Notes: generated by a model from the sequence alone, not told the origin. A stretch of DNA of 64,000 nucleotides from Halomonas sp. SSL-5 (GCF_030708455.1 NZ_JAUYWF010000001.1:310001-374000); one strand, 5' to 3'. Shown: positions 53,602 through 62,419, counted from the stretch's first letter. A program made the numbers and translations.

Positions 53602-54753
53602 ATGTCCATGCTGACGCGTCAGACCCTGCCCGCCATGGAGGCGGTGTCCGCCACCGACTGGAACGCCCTGGTCGGCGACGATCATCCCTTCCTGCGCCAC
53701 GAGTTCCTGCATGCCCTGGAGGCCAGCGGCTCGGTAAGCCCGGCCACCGGCTGGGTGCCGCGCCACCAGGCGCTGTGGCAGGGGCAGGCGCTGGTCGGCG
53801 TCATGCCGCTCTACCACAAGTACCACTCCTTCGGCGAATACGTCTTCGACTGGGCCTGGGCCGATGCCTGGGAGCGCGCCGGTGGGCGCTACTACCCCAA
53901 GGCGCTGACGGCGATTCCCTACACGCCGGCGCCCGGCCCGCGGCTGGCCCTGGCGCCGGAGGTCGACCCGCGAGCGGCGCGCGAGGCCCTGGCCGATGCC
54001 TGGGAGCCGACCGATGACCGGGAGATAGGCGAGCTCTCGAGCTGGCACCTGCTGTTTGCCGAGGATGCCGAGGTAGCCGAGTGGCAGGCGGCTCGGCCGG
54101 GGCTGCTGGCACGCCACGGGGTGCAGTTCCAGTGGCAGGATGCCGGTTACGGCGACTTCGCTGGTTTCCTGGCCGCCATGACCGCCAAGCGACGCAAGGC
54201 GATCCGCCGCGAGCGGCGGATCGTCGCCGATCAGGGGCTGACCCTGCATCGCCTGGAGGGCGAGGCGATCGATGCTGCGGCCCTCGAGCATTTCTATCGA
54301 TGCTACGAGATCACCTATCGGGAGCGTGGGCGCCACGGCTATCTCAACCTGGAGTTCTTTCGCCGCCTGCACGCCAGCCTGCCGGAGAGCCTGCTGCTGG
54401 TGCAGGCGCGCCTCGACGGCAAGCCGGTGGCGGCGGCGCTCTGCCTGCAGGGCGCGAGCACTCTCTACGGGCGCTACTGGGGCAGCGAGGTTACCGCCGA
54501 CTGCCTGCACTTCGAGGCCTGTTACTATCAGGGCATCGAGCACTGCCTCGAGCGGGGCCTCACCACCTTCGACCCCGGCACCCAGGGCGAGCACAAACTG
54601 GCCCGGGGCTTCGCTCCGCGACTCCTCACCTCGCTGCACCATGTCGCCGACCCGCGCCTGCGCGACGCCGTGTCGCGTTTCTGCGCCGAGGAGCGCGTCC
54701 AGGTGCGTGCCTACTGCCGGGCCGCCGAGCAGGCACTGCCGTTCAAGGGGTAA
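53602..54753 (+). CDS. GNAT/FemAB-like acyltransferase (COG3146)
   Basis: A 383-residue protein of the peptidogalycan-biosynthesis/GNAT group. Visible are HPFLRHEFLHALEASGSV near the start, GYGDFAGFLAAMTAKRRKAIRRERR and ALCLQGASTLYGRYWGS followed by CYYQGIEHCLERGL. The group is widespread in proteobacteria, and function is not settled. The ATG at 53602 follows GGAGTGAC. It is divergent from the aldehyde dehydrogenase. Confidence 0.8.
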   Translation: MSMLTRQTLPAMEAVSATDWNALVGDDHPFLRHEFLHALEASGSVSPATGWVPRHQALWQGQALVGVMPLYHKYHSFGEYVFDWAWADAWERAGGRYYPKALTAIPYTPAPGPRLALAPEVDPRAAREALADAWEPTDDREIGELSSWHLLFAEDAEVAEWQAARPGLLARHGVQFQWQDAGYGDFAGFLAAMTAKRRKAIRRERRIVADQGLTLHRLEGEAIDAAALEHFYRCYEITYRERGRHGYLNLEFFRRLHASLPESLLLVQARLDGKPVAAALCLQGASTLYGRYWGSEVTADCLHFEACYYQGIEHCLERGLTTFDPGTQGEHKLARGFAPRLLTSLHHVADPRLRDAVSRFCAEERVQVRAYCRAAEQALPFKG

Positions 54754-54782
54754 ATCTCGACAGCAGGATTGTGCCGCATTGC

Positions 54783-54788
54783 TATACT
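54783..54788 (+). promoter_or_regulatory. Possible -10 element upstream of the sigma54 activator gene
   Basis: TATACT in an AT-rich patch about 140 bases before the ATG at 54930. The -35 partner is weak, so this is a tentative call. Confidence 0.3.
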
Positions 54789-54929
54789 TTTTGGCGTTGC
54801 GGCGGGTGGACTATGGGTTGTTGACCCGCTCGCACAAGGTTACGTAGCGGACCTGTTCCGCCGCGTGATGCCTTTATTCCCCAGGAAGCCTGCCCGGCCA
54901 GGTAATGCCGGCAGGAAGGATGCGTAACA

Positions 54930-56297
54930 ATGGATATGTTGCAGCAACGCTGCTGGATGGTCGCCCAACGGCCACCGGTCCAGAAGCGGATGGAGCAGGA
55001 ACTGGGTCGGCTTGGATGGGAGGTGAATGGCCTGGCGCCTCCCTATTCGGTGGAAGAGGTGCGTCAGCAGGCGTGTCATGCGGGGGTGGTTCACTTTCCG
55101 GACCTCTCCAGGCAGGGGCTCAGGCACGTCGAGTCGCTGATCATCTCGTCCGGAATTCCCTGTGTGGGGATCATCTCCCCCGACTGCCTGGATGACGATG
55201 AGGTACGCAACGTCATCGCCAACCTCTGCCATGGCTTCGTGGTCGAGCCCCATGAGCTGGAGAGCCTGGACTGCCTGCTGCGCCATGCCGCCCGGCTCGG
55301 CAAGCTCCAGAAGGAGGTGGCGGAGGGCCCGCACAACGGCGAGGTGGTGGAGACGTCCCCAGGTGAGTACGAAATGGTGGGGTCGACGCCTGCGATGTGG
55401 AAACTCTTCAAGACCATCCGCAAGGTGGCGGCGGTGGATGCCTCGGTATGCATCAGCGGTGAGTCAGGCACGGGCAAGGAGCTGACCGCCCAGGCGATCC
55501 ATGAGCGCTCCCAGCGCGCCAAGCAGCCCTTCCATGCGATCAACTGCGGGGCCCTGCCCGACCACCTGATCCAGTCGGAGCTCTTCGGCCACGAGAAGGG
55601 GGCCTTTACCGGGGCGGTACAGCGCAAGATCGGCAGGATCGAGGCCGCGGATGGCGGCACCCTGTTCCTGGACGAGATCGGTGACCTGCCACTGGAACTG
55701 CAGGTCAACCTGCTGCGTTTCCTCGAGACCCGGCGCATCCAGCGGGTCGGCGGCCTCGAGGAGATACCCGTGGATGTGCGGATCCTCGCCGCCACCCATG
55801 TGGATCTCGAGCAGGCCGTGGCCGAGCAGCGCTTCCGTGAAGACCTCTTCCATCGGTTGAATGTGCTGCAGGTCAAGGTGCCCCCGCTGCGGGAGCATGC
55901 CGAGGATATCGAGATCCTGGCGCGCTACTTCTTCGAACGCTTCAGCCATGAGAAGCCCAGCCAACTCAAGGGCTTCTCCAGCGAGGCCCTGCTGGTGATG
56001 CGCCAGTATCGCTGGCCAGGCAACGTCAGGGAGCTGATCAACCGGGTGCGCCGCGCCATGGTCATGTGTGACAACCGGCTCATCCAGCCGGAAGACCTGG
56101 GGATCGAGCGGCGTAGCCTGCCTCGTTGCACCATGACCCTGGAACAGGCGCGGGATTCGGCTGAGCGAGATATTCTGCTGGCCGCCCTCGGTCGTAACCA
56201 CAACCAGATACAGCCAACCTCGAAGGAGCTCGGCGTCTCCCGCGTCACCATCTATCGGCTGATGGAGAAGCACGGTATCGACCGCAAGCTGGCCTGA
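54930..56297 (+). CDS. VpsR/FleQ-like sigma54-dependent activator
   Basis: A 455-residue enhancer-binding protein. Residues 1-130 are a VpsR-like receiver relative lacking a clear phosphorylation Asp. Residues about 148-375 are the AAA+ domain: Walker A GESGTGKE (177-184), GAFTGA loop (224-229) that contacts sigma54, Walker B GGTLFLDEIG (242-251) and RWPGNVRELINRVRRA. The C-terminus is a Fis-type helix-turn-helix (TSKELGVSRVTIYRLMEKHGI). It lies 400 bases before a sigma54-promoted amyloid operon, so it is probably that operon's activator. VpsR and FleQ respond to cyclic-di-GMP; whether this one does is inference. Confidence 0.9.
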   Translation: MDMLQQRCWMVAQRPPVQKRMEQELGRLGWEVNGLAPPYSVEEVRQQACHAGVVHFPDLSRQGLRHVESLIISSGIPCVGIISPDCLDDDEVRNVIANLCHGFVVEPHELESLDCLLRHAARLGKLQKEVAEGPHNGEVVETSPGEYEMVGSTPAMWKLFKTIRKVAAVDASVCISGESGTGKELTAQAIHERSQRAKQPFHAINCGALPDHLIQSELFGHEKGAFTGAVQRKIGRIEAADGGTLFLDEIGDLPLELQVNLLRFLETRRIQRVGGLEEIPVDVRILAATHVDLEQAVAEQRFREDLFHRLNVLQVKVPPLREHAEDIEILARYFFERFSHEKPSQLKGFSSEALLVMRQYRWPGNVRELINRVRRAMVMCDNRLIQPEDLGIERRSLPRCTMTLEQARDSAERDILLAALGRNHNQIQPTSKELGVSRVTIYRLMEKHGIDRKLA

Positions 56298-56697
56298 GGC
56301 TCCCCACGCCCCTTCCAGAACGCCGCCCTCCCTTTCCGCTAACGCCTTTCCTTCCTGCATCCACGCCTCACCAGGCGTGGATTTTTTCTTCCTGCCGGTT
56401 TGGTGGCTGATGCATCAGCGCTGTTACATCCGAGGAGAAATCAACAACTCACTGATTTATCGGGGTTGTTCTCGGGGTTCCTGGATATCTTGTCGCCAAT
56501 GCTTCGCGTCTGTTACGCGATCTTTACACTTTGAAATATTCGTTTTTTCTTTAAATTGTTGAAAATAAAGGGTTGTCAATGTTGGCACGAGGATTGCTGT
56601 AACAAAGAAAAGAGCAAAGGCAAGAGCAAGGAAAAGATCAAGAACTACGACGTTGTAAGTGACCCGATGATGGGACGTGTTTCACGGAGAGCCTGAG
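56298..56697. promoter_or_regulatory. Regulatory region of the amyloid operon
   Basis: A 400-base AT-rich gap between the activator gene and the operon. It holds a 14-base perfect palindrome at 56406-56419 (GCTGATGCATCAGC), an inverted repeat TCGCGT-5-ACGCGA at 56504-56520, and the sigma54 promoter at 56582. The two symmetric sites are the best candidates for activator binding. Confidence 0.6.
56582..56598 (+). promoter_or_regulatory. Sigma54 promoter of the amyloid operon
   Basis: TTGGCAC (56582-56588), five bases, TTGCT (56594-56598). This fits the -24/-12 consensus TGGCAC-N5-TTGC exactly. Transcription should start near 56610, about 88 bases before the first gene. Confidence 0.88.
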
Positions 56698-57069
56698 ATG
56701 AACGTGATCCAGCCAGCCAACCGCAGACAGAGCGCATCAGGGCGTTGCACGCACCTGCTGTCGGCTGGCATCGGCGCGCTCTTCCTGGTGACGGCCCATC
56801 AGGCCGCGGCGGATGAAGCCGAGGCCGCTCTGGAACTGGCGCTGTTCGGCAGTCAGGTAGTCGAGTCTCTGGAGGACGCAAGGCTGGCCAGTATCCGCGG
56901 CAAGTTCGTGGAGGCCGGGCCCGAGATCACCGACGCCGTGATCCTGTGGGATGAACGACCCGGCGGTTCCGGGCAGGGCGGAAGTGGTGCCGGTGCTCCT
57001 GGCGGCAACAGCACCCAGGGGATCAGCAACCATCAGGTCACAAGGGCCACCACGCAGAGGAGTCAGTAG
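56698..57069 (+). CDS. Small exported protein, first gene of the Fap-like operon
   Basis: A 123-residue protein with a signal peptide-like segment (LLSAGIGALFLVTAHQAAAD), then a mature part starting EAEAALELALFGS. It contains SLEDARLASIRGKFVEAG, a motif shared with the protein at 60354 (LSNAELGQLRGRFVDKG). The C-terminal third is Gly/Ser-rich. It holds the FapA position but shows no convincing similarity to FapA that I can verify. The ATG at 56698 follows GGAGAG. Confidence 0.6.
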   Translation: MNVIQPANRRQSASGRCTHLLSAGIGALFLVTAHQAAADEAEAALELALFGSQVVESLEDARLASIRGKFVEAGPEITDAVILWDERPGGSGQGGSGAGAPGGNSTQGISNHQVTRATTQRSQ

Positions 57070-57071
57070 TC

Positions 57072-57638
57072 ATGGCGGCAACCAGGCAAACGACAAGCGC
57101 GATGGGTGAATGGGTATGCCATCACTGGCCCCTGAGGGCGGCAGTGGTCGCCGCGGTCGCAGCAGGCATGTTGGCCCACGCTCCCGCGGGTACTGCAGCC
57201 GACCCCTCGGCTCAACACAACCTCAACCCCGGCGTCAGGCCCGGCGATGTGGTCATTATCAGGCGAGTGGGTCCGGCACCCATCGGCTCGGTGGATCGCC
57301 ATGCCGGCCCGATCACTTCGCGTGTCAACGTTCGCGACAGTGGAGTGGATCTTCAGCGTCAGCTGAGCGGGGGGGGCATCGTGGCCCTCTCGGATGATCG
57401 AGCGGCAGGGGTTCGTAGCAGTGTACAGAGCTCCGTGGGGCGCGCGCTGAGCCCCGGCTCCGATGCTCTGGTACGCAATGGTGGCCAGGGAGTGGGAAGC
57501 AGCTCTAGTCGGGTCGCCGGCTCGCTGGGCGGTGGCAGCGGTGCCGGTGGCGGCATTGCCGGCAGCGTGACATCGGCCACCTCGGGCATCGCCGCCACCG
57601 TCGGCAATGCACTCTCACCCTTCACAGGACGGAAATGA
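57072..57638 (+). CDS. Exported Gly/Ser-rich protein of the Fap-like operon
   Basis: A 188-residue protein: a hydrophobic export segment (LRAAVVAAVAAGMLAHAPAG), a short conserved-looking block (PGVRPGDVVIIRRVGPAPIG) and a Gly/Ser/Ala-rich C-terminus (SLGGGSGAGGGIAGSVTSAT). I recognise no family. It begins three bases after the previous stop and overlaps the next gene by four bases, so it is tightly coupled to the operon. It could be an accessory or minor fibre protein. Confidence 0.55.
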   Translation: MAATRQTTSAMGEWVCHHWPLRAAVVAAVAAGMLAHAPAGTAADPSAQHNLNPGVRPGDVVIIRRVGPAPIGSVDRHAGPITSRVNVRDSGVDLQRQLSGGGIVALSDDRAAGVRSSVQSSVGRALSPGSDALVRNGGQGVGSSSSRVAGSLGGGSGAGGGIAGSVTSATSGIAATVGNALSPFTGRK

Positions 57639-58300
57639 CGATGGCGATTCGATCCTGCTTTCCGCTGGCCGCAAGGCGCCCATTCAGCGTGATCTTCAGG
57701 GTGAACATGGTTGCCATGGCACTGGGGCTGGTGGCCGGCCTGGCGCAGCCGGCCACGGCCGAACCGGGTGCCCTGGTTCGCAACAGCACCATTCTCGGTG
57801 GCAGCGCGCTGAGCGCCGTTTCCGGGGTGAGCACCACCAATATGGCGGCCGGGGACGGCAACCTGCAGAGCAACAGCGGCGTGCTGGCCATCGGCAATAC
57901 GGCCAATGCCGCCAACACCCTGATGCAGAGCTCCAGGATCGAACAGCGTATCGCCAATCGTGAGGAGACAGTAGGAATCAAGGACCGCGCCTTTTGGCAG
58001 TCAGAAGGTTGGCTGTCGATCAACCAGGCGGCGGGCCAAGGGAATGTGCAGAGCAACTCCATGGGAGTGGTTCTGGGCATATCGGCCAGCAACCTCAGCG
58101 ACGCCACGTTGCAGCAGGTTATGGCCGATCAGCAGGGGCTGAGCGGTACCGATGAGGGTTCCGGCAGCACGAATCGAAGAATAGAGGTGGACAAGACCTC
58201 CTTCGAGGGTGCCCGGGGCATCATCCAGGTCAACCAATCAGCCGGTACGGGGAACGCCACTCGCAACAGCTTCCGCATGAACATGGCGCTGGGGCAGTAG
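57635..58300 (+). CDS. FapB-like minor amyloid subunit
   Basis: A 221-residue exported protein with three loose copies of a FapB/FapC-type repeat core: TTNMAAGDGNLQSNSGVLAIGN, INQAAGQGNVQSNSMGVVLGI and VNQSAGTGNATRNSFRMNM. The pattern (small residue, AAG-x-GN-x-Q-x-N) is the amyloid repeat of Pseudomonas Fap proteins. FapB nucleates FapC fibres. The signal region is MALGLVAGLAQPATAEP. It is placed directly before the FapC-like gene, as in Pseudomonas. Confidence 0.72.
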   Translation: MTMAIRSCFPLAARRPFSVIFRVNMVAMALGLVAGLAQPATAEPGALVRNSTILGGSALSAVSGVSTTNMAAGDGNLQSNSGVLAIGNTANAANTLMQSSRIEQRIANREETVGIKDRAFWQSEGWLSINQAAGQGNVQSNSMGVVLGISASNLSDATLQQVMADQQGLSGTDEGSGSTNRRIEVDKTSFEGARGIIQVNQSAGTGNATRNSFRMNMALGQ

Positions 58301-58363
58301 CGTGACCCGGAGCAAGTCACGGCAGCAACAACAGAACGATTCGGTTCATTCAGGAGAAAGATC

Positions 58364-59485
58364 ATGAAAACGTTCCACAAAGCACCGCTGGCACTCGCAA
58401 TCGCCGCGCTGATGACCGCACCCGCGGCATTTGCACAGGACGCACAGGGGTTCAGCGCCTCCAGCTCCATCGACTCTACCTTTATGAACGAGATCGATGT
58501 CCAGCTGTATCATACGTCCAACACCGACAAGAATTTCGATGTCGATGTGTGGGTCAACGACAGGGCCGACTACTACGCCGGCGCCCTGGTCGACAGCAAG
58601 CAGTTCACCGGAGGTAATGACGTCACCAATGAGCGCTCCGAGAACAACGCCACCCTGGGTGCTGGAGCCGGTGCCGGTGCCTCCGGTAACGTAGGCATCA
58701 ACGTGGCCGCCGGCGACAGCAACAGCCAGGCCAACGATGCCGCTCTGGCCGCCAACGACGCCGCTGATGTCTTCGGCCAGGCCGAGATCTTCTCGGCCCA
58801 GCACGCTATGGGCAACACAACCACTAACAATGGCAGCCCCAACAACGCCCGGATGGGCGGGGGCGCGTTGAGTGGCGCCACCGGCAACGTCGGTGTCAAC
58901 ATCGCGGCTGGCGTGGGCAACGCCCAGCATAACGCCCTCTCGGCATCGGATAATTCCGCCAGCGGCCATGCACGGGCTACCGTGGGCGGCGTCCAGCAGA
59001 CGGCCGGCAACACCACCAGTAACCGCCCGCATGTGCGTACTGTAAATGATGTGGCGCCGGTGAGTGCCAACATCACCCTCAATACTCACGGCTTCACCAT
59101 GGATCAGATTGGTAACGTCTATCCCGATATCTGGGATGAGAATGGAGACTTTGGCCACACCACTAACGGCCCGAGGTTCGGGCATGTCGACCTTGATACC
59201 GCGACTCAAGGTGGTAGTGACCTTAATGGTGATGGAGGTGCCCTGGCCTTCAAGGCGCTCGATAACTCCACCCTGAGTGGTACTGTCAGTGGTGATTGGT
59301 CCGTCCTGCGGCAGGTCTACACCTTCCACAGCAACAACGCAGTCATCGGCGCCGATGCGCTAGCGAATGCCAGCGGTAACATCGGTGTCAACGTGGCGGC
59401 CGGGACTAACAACCTGCAGCGTAACTCGCTGGCCATCGCCAACGCCAGCTCCAGCGGCGGTGGTGTCACCGGTCCCGGCGAGTAA
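58364..59485 (+). CDS. FapC-like major amyloid subunit
   Basis: A 373-residue exported protein with a signal peptide (MKTFHKAPLALAIAALMTAP) and three strong Fap repeats: ASGNVGINVAAGDSNSQAN, TGNVGVNIAAGVGNAQHN and ASGNIGVNVAAGTNNLQRN. These match the FapC repeats of P. aeruginosa closely. The linkers differ, the last being about 120 residues long and Asp/Asn/Gly-rich. There is no Cys at all, whereas FapC of Pseudomonas ends with a CxxC. It forms extracellular biofilm amyloid in the family. Longer than Pseudomonas FapC (about 250 aa). A strong terminator follows. Confidence 0.85.
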   Translation: MKTFHKAPLALAIAALMTAPAAFAQDAQGFSASSSIDSTFMNEIDVQLYHTSNTDKNFDVDVWVNDRADYYAGALVDSKQFTGGNDVTNERSENNATLGAGAGAGASGNVGINVAAGDSNSQANDAALAANDAADVFGQAEIFSAQHAMGNTTTNNGSPNNARMGGGALSGATGNVGVNIAAGVGNAQHNALSASDNSASGHARATVGGVQQTAGNTTSNRPHVRTVNDVAPVSANITLNTHGFTMDQIGNVYPDIWDENGDFGHTTNGPRFGHVDLDTATQGGSDLNGDGGALAFKALDNSTLSGTVSGDWSVLRQVYTFHSNNAVIGADALANASGNIGVNVAAGTNNLQRNSLAIANASSSGGGVTGPGE

Positions 59486-59530
59486 GCTCAGGCAGAGGCT
59501 GTCATCCACATGGCAGTGTGATAGTGAGGG

Positions 59531-59557
59531 CCCGGCCTGCCTGGCAGGCCGGGTTTT
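59531..59557 (+). terminator. Internal terminator between fapC-like and fapD-like genes
   Basis: A perfect ten-base-pair stem (CCCGGCCTGC with GCAGGCCGGG), CTG loop and four T residues, 45 bases past the stop. It likely makes the amyloid subunit message far more abundant than those of the secretion genes. Confidence 0.85.
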
Positions 59558-59591
59558 GCTCAGATTTTTTATTCGGTAGCCCGGGGGACTT

Positions 59592-60296
59592 ATGACAGCA
59601 AGGAGGACGGCCCTACTGGCATGCCTGGCGCTCGGGCTATTGCCAGTTCATTTCGATGCCCAGGCGGCCACCATTCGCCTGGGCAATATCGTTTCCGGGA
59701 CGGTGCTGCAGAAGGATGTGCAGTCGATCCGCGAAAGACGCTACGAAAACCTGATCGAGCAGCGGACCGACTTCTCCTGTGGCGCCGCATCCTTGGCGAC
59801 CATCCTCAAGTATGCCTACCAACAGCCCGAGGTGACCGAGGAAACGGTGCTGGCCGGCATGCTCGAGGTCTCCGATCCCCAGGTGGTACTCGAGCGCGGC
59901 TTCTCGCTGCTGGATCTGAAGAACTACGTGGAGACCCTCGGCTTTCGGGGGCGTGGCTACGAGGTGGCACCCGACACCCTGGATGAGGTATCGATCCCGG
60001 TCATCGTGCTGCTGGATCTCGACGGCTACAAGCATTTCGTGGTGGTGAAGAAGGCCAGCGGTGATCGCGTCTATGTCGGCGACCCGGCCCTTGGGAATCG
60101 CGTGATGGCGCGCGACGACTTCATGGCCTCCTGGAACAACATCATCTTCGCCGTGGTAGGTGAGGGCTTCGACCGCGAGACGGTGCTGCTCAGTCCCAGG
60201 CAGCCTCTCACGGCCCATCGGCTACAGGATGTCTTCTCGCCGGTTCCCCGGCAGAAGCTTCTTGATTTCGGTTTCCGACATGCAGATCTGTTCTGA
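59592..60296 (+). CDS. fapD: FapD-like C39-family peptidase
   Basis: A 234-residue exported C39-type cysteine peptidase. Signal peptide: ALLACLALGLLPVHFDAQA. The triad is visible as Cys63 (QRTDFSCGAASLATIL), His148 (DGYKHFVVVKKA) and Asp164 (VYVGDPALGNR). FapD is required for Fap secretion and is thought to process a Fap component in the periplasm. It follows the internal terminator. Confidence 0.85.
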   Translation: MTARRTALLACLALGLLPVHFDAQAATIRLGNIVSGTVLQKDVQSIRERRYENLIEQRTDFSCGAASLATILKYAYQQPEVTEETVLAGMLEVSDPQVVLERGFSLLDLKNYVETLGFRGRGYEVAPDTLDEVSIPVIVLLDLDGYKHFVVVKKASGDRVYVGDPALGNRVMARDDFMASWNNIIFAVVGEGFDRETVLLSPRQPLTAHRLQDVFSPVPRQKLLDFGFRHADLF

Positions 60297-60353
60297 ATCG
60301 CCGGTCGGAATGGTCGGTGTATGAGAAGGGCTGCAGTTCAGAGGATAACGATC

Positions 60354-61148
60354 ATGTTCATGCATGAGTTCAAGCAGCACTGCAGGAGAGGAGGCATCAC
60401 GGCCCTGGTGGCCATCGCGACCAGCGGGTTGCTGGCGCCCGTGGCCATGGCCGCATCGTCCAACTTTGCGGACTTCTCCGGCGGGCGTCAGCTGAGTAAT
60501 GCCGAACTGGGCCAGCTGCGTGGCCGCTTCGTCGACAAGGGTCGCATCATGTTCTTCGGCGTCCAGATGTCCAGCACGTGGCGCACCTCGGCGGGCGAGC
60601 ACCTGGTGGCCGGTGCCACCCTGCATGGCGACCTCACGGGCAGTGCCCCGCGGGTCAGCTTCGAACCGCACCTGACCATGGTGTCTGCCAGCGACATCTC
60701 CGAGGCGGCTCGGTCCGGCAACGGGGCCATCGTCAGAGATGCCGGTACCGGCAATGCCCGCGGGGTGGTGCAGTCGATCCAGGCCGGCGGTGACTTCAAC
60801 GCCGCTGCCAATGACCTGCAGATCGATGTGCTGGATGCATCCGGGCACCGCGGCCTGGCCGGCAGTTCGGGGAGTGCCGGCACCCAGCGACTCCCCAACG
60901 GAACCAGTGTCGCGGTGAACTACGGGGCTGGGGGAATGGGCGTGGCGCTCGATGTGCCCGGCATGGGCCGCGTCCAGCAGGCCATCGTGCCCAGCCGCGG
61001 CCTGCGTCAGTCGATTCAGTTGACCAGCGACTTCCAGCGGGTCCAGAACATCACTCGCCTACAGCTCTATATGGGGCAGCAGGGCGCCAATGCCCAAGCA
61101 CCGGGGGTACGCAGCGCCATCGAGTCGGTGCGTCAACTGAGTCGTTGA
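60354..61148 (+). CDS. Exported protein in the FapE position
   Basis: A 264-residue protein with an export segment (ITALVAIATSGLLAPVAMA). Residues about 33-60 hold FSGGRQLSNAELGQLRGRFVDKG, the motif shared with the first gene of the operon and reminiscent of C39-peptidase leader sites (L-x2-x-EL-x2-GG). The rest is rich in Asn, Gly and Ser with an extended NYGAGGMGVALDVPGMGRVQQ block. FapE lies between FapD and FapF in Pseudomonas, but I cannot confirm homology. The ATG at 60354 is favoured over 60321 by its AGGA. Confidence 0.58.
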   Translation: MFMHEFKQHCRRGGITALVAIATSGLLAPVAMAASSNFADFSGGRQLSNAELGQLRGRFVDKGRIMFFGVQMSSTWRTSAGEHLVAGATLHGDLTGSAPRVSFEPHLTMVSASDISEAARSGNGAIVRDAGTGNARGVVQSIQAGGDFNAAANDLQIDVLDASGHRGLAGSSGSAGTQRLPNGTSVAVNYGAGGMGVALDVPGMGRVQQAIVPSRGLRQSIQLTSDFQRVQNITRLQLYMGQQGANAQAPGVRSAIESVRQLSR

Positions 61149-61266
61149 TGCCGAAAAGGAAAAATCCAGCGGCTGTTCTACACTGACTGTGCGGTAAGCG
61201 GCGGTACTGGCTTCGGGCCGGCAGCACGGCCCCGGCTTGCATTCGTGGGCACACAAGGAGATGCAT

Positions 61267-62355
61267 GTGGAAACGACAAAGCCATTACGTTTCGTAAGGC
61301 ACAGGAGCTGTTCCATTACCATGCTGGTGTCGCTGGGCGCCTTTTCCCCACTCGCCCTGGCCCAGGTGTCGAGTGGCTCGGAGGAGGTGGTCCGGGAGGC
61401 GAGGCCCAGCCAGAGCGTGGAGAACGTTTTTCGGGAAGAGCATGCGCTGTTCTCCGATCGCCTGACCATCGAGCCGGGCATCAACTACTCCTACTCGGAT
61501 CGTTCGCAGCTGGCCCTCCGGGGGTTCCTGGCCCTGGATGCGATCTTCCTGGGCGAGTTGAACGTGGATACCGTCGAGAGTCATATCACCACCTTCGATA
61601 TCAATACCCGCTACGGCCTGACGGACCGACTCGAGGTGGGGCTCAACGTCCCCTTCGTCTACCGCAGCACCACTTACCAGTCTATCGGTCTCGACTTTTC
61701 AACACAGCGTGACAGTGAGGCAACGGTTGATGAGGCGGATATCGGGGATGTCAGCCTGTCTCTCTCCTACCGATTGCTCCCGGAAACCCAGCAGCGGCCA
61801 GACGTCGTCTTGAACTTCGGTGTTACCGCACCCACAGGAACAGACCCCTATGGTATCTCGCTGAAAAGTGACGATGATCAGGGCGGGAACCTGAATTACC
61901 CGACGGAATTGCCGACGGGTAATGGCGTCTGGTCGGTCAGCACGGGTGTTTCGGCACTAAAGACACTGGACCCGGCTATCGTCTTCGCCAACCTGGGTTA
62001 CAAGTACAACATTGAAGAAAGCTTCGATGATATCTCGGGACTGGAAGATGATCAGCCGGGTGACGTCAAGCTGGGTGACAGTATTCGTGCCGGCTTCGGC
62101 ACGGCCTTCGCCCTCAATGAGCGGCTGAGCCTGTCGCTCTCCTATTCTCACGAGTACATCATGCAGTCCGAGACCACCCAGCCGGGCGAGCCGACCAACA
62201 AGGTGGTCGGCAGCGATGCCAACGTGGGGGTGTTCAGCATCGGCGGGACCTATGCGTTGAACGACAGCACCTCGGTGGTGACCAGCCTGGGGATCGGGCT
62301 GACCGATGATGCCTCCGATATCAGCCTGACCTTCCGCATGCCCTTCCAACTGTAG
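61267..62355 (+). CDS. fapF: FapF-like outer-membrane amyloid secretion pore
   Basis: A 362-residue exported beta-barrel protein. After the signal peptide (ITMLVSLGAFSPLALAQ) comes a short helical stretch and then alternating strands, with the FapF-type segment GINYSYSDRSQLALRGFLALDAIFLGEL and an ending in Phe/Leu (FRMPFQL) as expected for an outer-membrane barrel. FapF is a trimeric pore secreting FapC. Pseudomonas FapF is longer (about 430 aa) with a coiled-coil plug domain, which looks reduced here. The start is probably GTG 61267, six bases after AAGGAG; ATG 61261 touches the ribosome site. Confidence 0.82.
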   Translation: METTKPLRFVRHRSCSITMLVSLGAFSPLALAQVSSGSEEVVREARPSQSVENVFREEHALFSDRLTIEPGINYSYSDRSQLALRGFLALDAIFLGELNVDTVESHITTFDINTRYGLTDRLEVGLNVPFVYRSTTYQSIGLDFSTQRDSEATVDEADIGDVSLSLSYRLLPETQQRPDVVLNFGVTAPTGTDPYGISLKSDDDQGGNLNYPTELPTGNGVWSVSTGVSALKTLDPAIVFANLGYKYNIEESFDDISGLEDDQPGDVKLGDSIRAGFGTAFALNERLSLSLSYSHEYIMQSETTQPGEPTNKVVGSDANVGVFSIGGTYALNDSTSVVTSLGIGLTDDASDISLTFRMPFQL

Positions 62356-62378
62356 CAACTCGTCCTGACACAACACCT

Positions 62379-62419
62379 CCTCCCCTGCGGCCCGCTCTCG
62401 AAGCGGGCCGCAGGGGAGG
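62379..62419 (+). terminator. Strong terminator after the amyloid operon
   Basis: A perfect 18-base-pair stem (starting CCTCCCCTGCGGCCCGCT) with a CTCGA loop, 24 bases past the fapF stop; TCGTTTC follows. Confidence 0.85.

Noticed and set aside
56377..56562. 61-codon open frame in the amyloid regulatory region
   Set aside because: No ribosome site, and it spans the candidate activator sites.
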